A DNA stretch of 64,000 nt, from the NCBI GenBank assembly GCA_025331565.1, contig JAFREQ010000077.1, positions 991,501 to 1,055,500 on the forward strand, in the 5' to 3' direction. The stretch's first letter is position 1; every line of letters starts with the position of its first letter. This stretch comes from Holacanthus passer (Eukaryota > Chordata > Actinopteri > Pomacanthidae). Shown here in pieces: positions 61,100 through 64,000 of the stretch. The notes under the pieces are model-generated. The model made no database searches. It had not been told where the DNA came from and worked only from the letters and a program-made list of their open reading frames with translations. Position numbers and translations under genes: made by a program.

Positions 61100-62143
61100 A
61101 AAGCCTGAGTGTTTTTCAACAATATATTTACTTCCATTAAATAAAACACAATAGTTTTTTTGGATGTTGGAAAAAAAAAACATAATTCCGTACCAAATAG
61201 TATACACAGAGCAAAAACCAAATAATTTGTCAGGAACATTTTTGATGCTTCTTTTTTTTTTTTTTTAAATCCAGAATTGCTATTCTAAAATCGATATTCA
61301 CACAGACATTAATAATAAATTTATAATATGTTAGAAACACACAACTGGTGCGTTTTTTTTTAGTATGTACATTCCCTTTTTGTTTGCAAGCAAAACATGA
61401 TTCCTTTTTCAGGGTTGTTGTTGTTTTTTTTTTTTATTCTTCCACATGCGTTGATAACCTGGAGAGGACTGGAGGGTTAAAGCAGGAGATGATCATTCAA
61501 ATATATATACAACCTTTTTCAGTCAACAATTAACGTCCCCCCCCCCTCCCAAAAAAATCCACCAGAAAAAAAAAACCCTCTCATGATGAGAAAATGAAAC
61601 AGGCCTCTTTTTTTATATTTACTGTGGCGCAGTGTGAAGCAGGCCTGGACTCATCAGAGGGGATTAAACCTAAGAAAAAAAAAATCTCCTGTTTCAGTTT
61701 GACTCCGACCTGGAGTTGCTTCAGTGGTTCAGTCTTCTAGTGCCCTTTTTTTTTTGAAAAATGAAAAAAGTAGTTGTAGTAGTCTCTTGTTCCTGTGGCC
61801 GGCTGTTTGTGATTACCCACACACACTGCAAAAAATGACCACCAATGAGGAGCCAGTTGGTCTTGCAATCACCCTCAAAAATCATTTTTTAACCCTTCCC
61901 CCCTCCCTCCTCAAAAAAATTAAAAATAAAACAGGGTGCGGATGATGTGATTGGAAATATGATGCAAGAGGCAAAATCTTGAGAAAAAAAAAGGTCGGAA
62001 TAGCTCCAACTATTTTTTTTAAGAAAATGCCAAAAGACATTTCCTGCAACGCATGAAAAAAATCTCCCCTTCAGAGAAAAATAACACTTGAAGCGCCTCT
62101 ATTGACCCTCTGAGGTGGTGATTTTTTGCAGTGCATGTAGGTA
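61100..62143 (-). other. pitx2: probable pitx2 3'UTR
   Basis: Downstream of the pitx2 stop codon, rich in homopolymer A/T runs and with C-runs on the plus strand (61540-61553, 61893-61908). A minus-strand AATAAA lies at 61433-61438, about 0.7 kb past the stop, and is the best polyadenylation candidate. Confidence 0.5.
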
Positions 62144-63706
62144 TTAGACTGGTCTGTCCACTGCGTACTGGCAGGCGCTCAGATTAGTGGCCGGATTCTG
62201 CACACTGGCGTATCCAAAACTCGAGTGCTGCTTGGCTTTCAGTCTCAGGCTGGCCAGGCTGGAGTTGCATGTGTCCCTGTACACATAAGGAGGGGTCGGG
62301 GGCGCGTAGGGGCACGCCGACGTGGGCACCCCCGAGTTGAGGGACGGGTTGCTGAGGTTGTTCAAGTTGTTGAGGCTGTTGAGGCTGGAGCCCGGCACGC
62401 CTGTGACCGCCGATGGCACCATGCTGGAGGTCATGGAGGATATGGAGTTGGGCGGCGAGAACATGGTCTGCGAGGACAGGGGGTTGACGTTCATGGAGTT
62501 GAAGAAGGGGAAGCTTTTGGTGGATAAGGAGGCCGGCGTGAGGCCCTTGGCGGCCCAGTTGTTGTACGTGTAGCTGGGGTACATGTCCTCGTAGGGCTGC
62601 ATGAGTCCGTTGAACTGCGGGCCGAAGCCGTTTTTGCAGAGCTCGGCTTGTTGGTTTCTTTCCCGTTTCCTCCACTTGGCTCGCCGGTTCTTGAACCAAA
62701 CCTGAGGAGAAGGACACGAGAGCAGGTTGGACTTTTAATTCATCACCTTTTTGCATTTATCAATTTGTGCACAAATCTATATTTTAATATCACACACACA
62801 CACATCATGTTTAATTTTGTGGTTTTTGGTGCCAAATTGGTTTTTTTTTGTCCACGCACGTAAATCCAAACACACTCTCTATTAATCACCCCAGTGCAGA
62901 CAATAACTGTGTGTTTATCTGTGCAGAATACACACTGGGCTGTCACTGCACCGCCTTAACGTGCAGAGGATGTGTATTCCTCTGACCTTAATCACACAAC
63001 ACCGGGGCGACAATCGCAAAATACAAGCTTTGCACCTCTTTCACACGAACAGCAGAAACACGAGTGGTATCTGCCACCGACACATGTCAAAAGCCTCGAC
63101 TGTTAACAACCTAATCATGTGTAATTACACCCAATATGCAAATAACAAATAGTTTGTTTTTTTGTCCTTTTTTATTTGTAAGATTAAAATGTGCCAAATT
63201 AAGTTGTGCTGCGTTTGTTTGTTTTGCATCGCGTGCAGAGGATTTGAGTTATATTTAGCCTAATAGATAAACAATGTAATTAAATAGAGCTTGGAGCAGC
63301 AGCGTGTTTAAACAAGACCCTGATTAGTTGTTTTCCAGCTTTAAACGGTGTCACATATTATTTTGAAGGGTATTTCAGCCGTGCGTAAAGTTTGGTGTCC
63401 GTGCGTAAAAATATAAAAGGTGCAGGGTTTTTCTAGGTCAACTGGTACAAATTACCCGAAATGATACACACGGATTATTTTTGTTTGCACCCAAGGGAAC
63501 ACTCACCCTGACCCGGGCCTCTGTGAGGTTGGTCCACACGGCTATCTCCTCCCTGGTGCTCATGTCCGGGTAGCGGTTCCTCTGGAAAGTGGCCTCCAGC
63601 TCCTGCAGCTGCTGGCTGGTGAAGTGAGTCCTCTGCCGCCGCTGCCGCTTCTTTTTCGAGGGGTCGTCTGAAGAGTCGTCGTTTTTATTCTGGATCTTTT
63701 CTTTTT
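62144..63706 (-). CDS. pitx2: pituitary homeobox 2, last two coding exons (5'-partial)
   Basis: A bicoid-related paired-type homeodomain transcription factor with roles in left-right patterning and in eye, pituitary and heart development. Exons in transcript order are 63706-63507 and 62701-62144, joined in phase 0 after ARVR; stop TAA is at 62144-62146. The first exon encodes an acidic DDSSDDPSKKKRQRR entry and homeodomain helices 1-2 (RTHFTSQQLQELEATFQRN, MSTREEIAVW). The second completes helix 3, VWFKNRRAKWRKR, with the Lys at homeodomain position 50 that defines the bicoid-type class. The C-terminal OAR motif SSLASLRLKAKQHSSFGY precedes the end NLSACQYAVDRPV. The Leu/Asn/Ser-rich stretch LNSLNNLNNLSNPSLNS is kept as in other vertebrate PITX2. 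The isoform-specific 5' exons lie beyond position 64000. PITX1 and PITX3 differ in this C-terminal region. Confidence 0.97.
62702..63506 (-). promoter_or_regulatory. pitx2: last pitx2 intron with FoxH1-type site pair
   Basis: An 805-bp intron with few repeats. AATACACA at 62927-62934 and its exact reverse complement TGTGTATT at 62971-62978 both fit the FoxH1 (FAST) consensus TGTKKATT. A CAGAC Smad-type half-site lies at 62897-62901. The left-side-specific Nodal-responsive enhancer (ASE) of mouse Pitx2 is reported from an intron near the 3' end of the gene and carries FoxH1 sites, so this is a strong positional candidate. Confidence 0.5.
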
Positions 63707-64000
63707 CTGTCAAGAGGAGAGAAGCTGATTGAGTCAGGGTCAGGAGGATTAAGGCCTGCACGCTTGAAAGAGGACAAAAAAAAAAAAAAAAATCCTGAAT
63801 CCATGACACTGTTGGGAAATGGATGAGGGAAAAAAATGAGTCATAAAATAATCCCAAATACTTTTTTTATGTTTTAATTTTGCATTTCCCTTTATTGTGT
63901 GAGATTTTAGTTGACCTTTTAATTTAATGTTGACAATAAGTATGTAATTAAAAGCCTGGCAAATTTGACACCAAACAAGCTGTCTTTCATTTACATAACA
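63707..64000. other. pitx2: upstream pitx2 intron (partial)
   Basis: Sequence upstream of the homeobox exon acceptor, AT-rich, with an A-run at 63778-63791. No coding sequence is visible before the window ends. Confidence 0.7.

Larger units (their letters stand above)
44951..61100. other. elovl6-pitx2 intergenic interval, no gene found
   Basis: About 16 kb without a supported coding exon on either strand. It contains a tandem duplication (45032-45600), microsatellites (46188-46213, 47510-47538, 48313-48330, 58249-58266), two repeat remnants (47705-47751, 53665-54135), CTCF-like motifs (49826-49839, 50658-50671), a nuclear-receptor-type palindrome (57962-57980) and candidate conserved non-coding blocks near 59030-59330 and 60720-61050. 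Human ENPEP, expected here by synteny, is not visible. Confidence 0.6.

Noticed and set aside
61540..61553. C-run in the pitx2 3'UTR as a G-quadruplex
   Set aside because: It is one long run plus a short one, not four separated G-tracts. The neighbouring tract at 61893-61908 is also marginal.
62184..62756. A 190-codon open frame on the minus strand and two on the plus strand over the pitx2 last exon
   Set aside because: They are other-frame shadows of the GC-rich pitx2 exon, whose own frame has a homeodomain and OAR motif.

Overview
This window is vertebrate genomic DNA, almost certainly from a teleost (percomorph-like) fish. It is AT-rich, its genes are split by GT-AG introns, and it carries CA/GT microsatellites and degenerate copies of repeats that look typical of teleosts. 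Three genes can be reconstructed exon by exon: egf (pro-epidermal growth factor, + strand, 2182-19901), elovl6 (fatty-acid elongase 6, - strand, 29868-44746) and the 3' part of pitx2 (paired-type homeobox factor, - strand, from 62144; its 5' exons lie beyond the right edge). Order and orientation match human 4q25 (EGF, ELOVL6, ENPEP, PITX2), except that I find no enpep in the 15-17 kb between elovl6 and pitx2.

Layout: 1-2181 is egf 5' flank. 2182-19901 holds 23 egf coding exons: a short signal-peptide exon, a first YWTD propeller, four EGF-like modules, a second propeller, further EGF-like modules, the EGF ligand, a membrane anchor and a cytoplasmic tail. 19902-29867 is intergenic plus the probable elovl6 3'UTR. 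29868-44746 is elovl6, with three closely spaced 3' coding exons and a 13.4-kb first intron full of repeat relics. The first coding exon sits in a CpG-rich promoter block. 44747-61100 is a gene-free interval. 61100-62143 is pitx2 3'UTR, and 62144-63706 holds its last two coding exons.

The genes do not form one pathway. egf encodes a membrane-anchored ErbB ligand precursor, elovl6 an ER enzyme that extends C12-C16 acyl chains, and pitx2 a patterning transcription factor. They appear together through conserved synteny.

The points most worth checking are a reading-frame conflict at one egf splice donor, an inverted pair of FoxH1-type sites in the last pitx2 intron (where the left-side enhancer of mouse Pitx2 is reported), a G-quadruplex-capable tract in the elovl6 3'UTR, convergent CTCF-like motifs flanking elovl6, perfect DR1 elements in intron 1 of both egf and elovl6, and two unreported tandem repeat arrays around the elovl6 promoter. 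I see no operon-like, CRISPR, viral or otherwise novel multi-gene system here.
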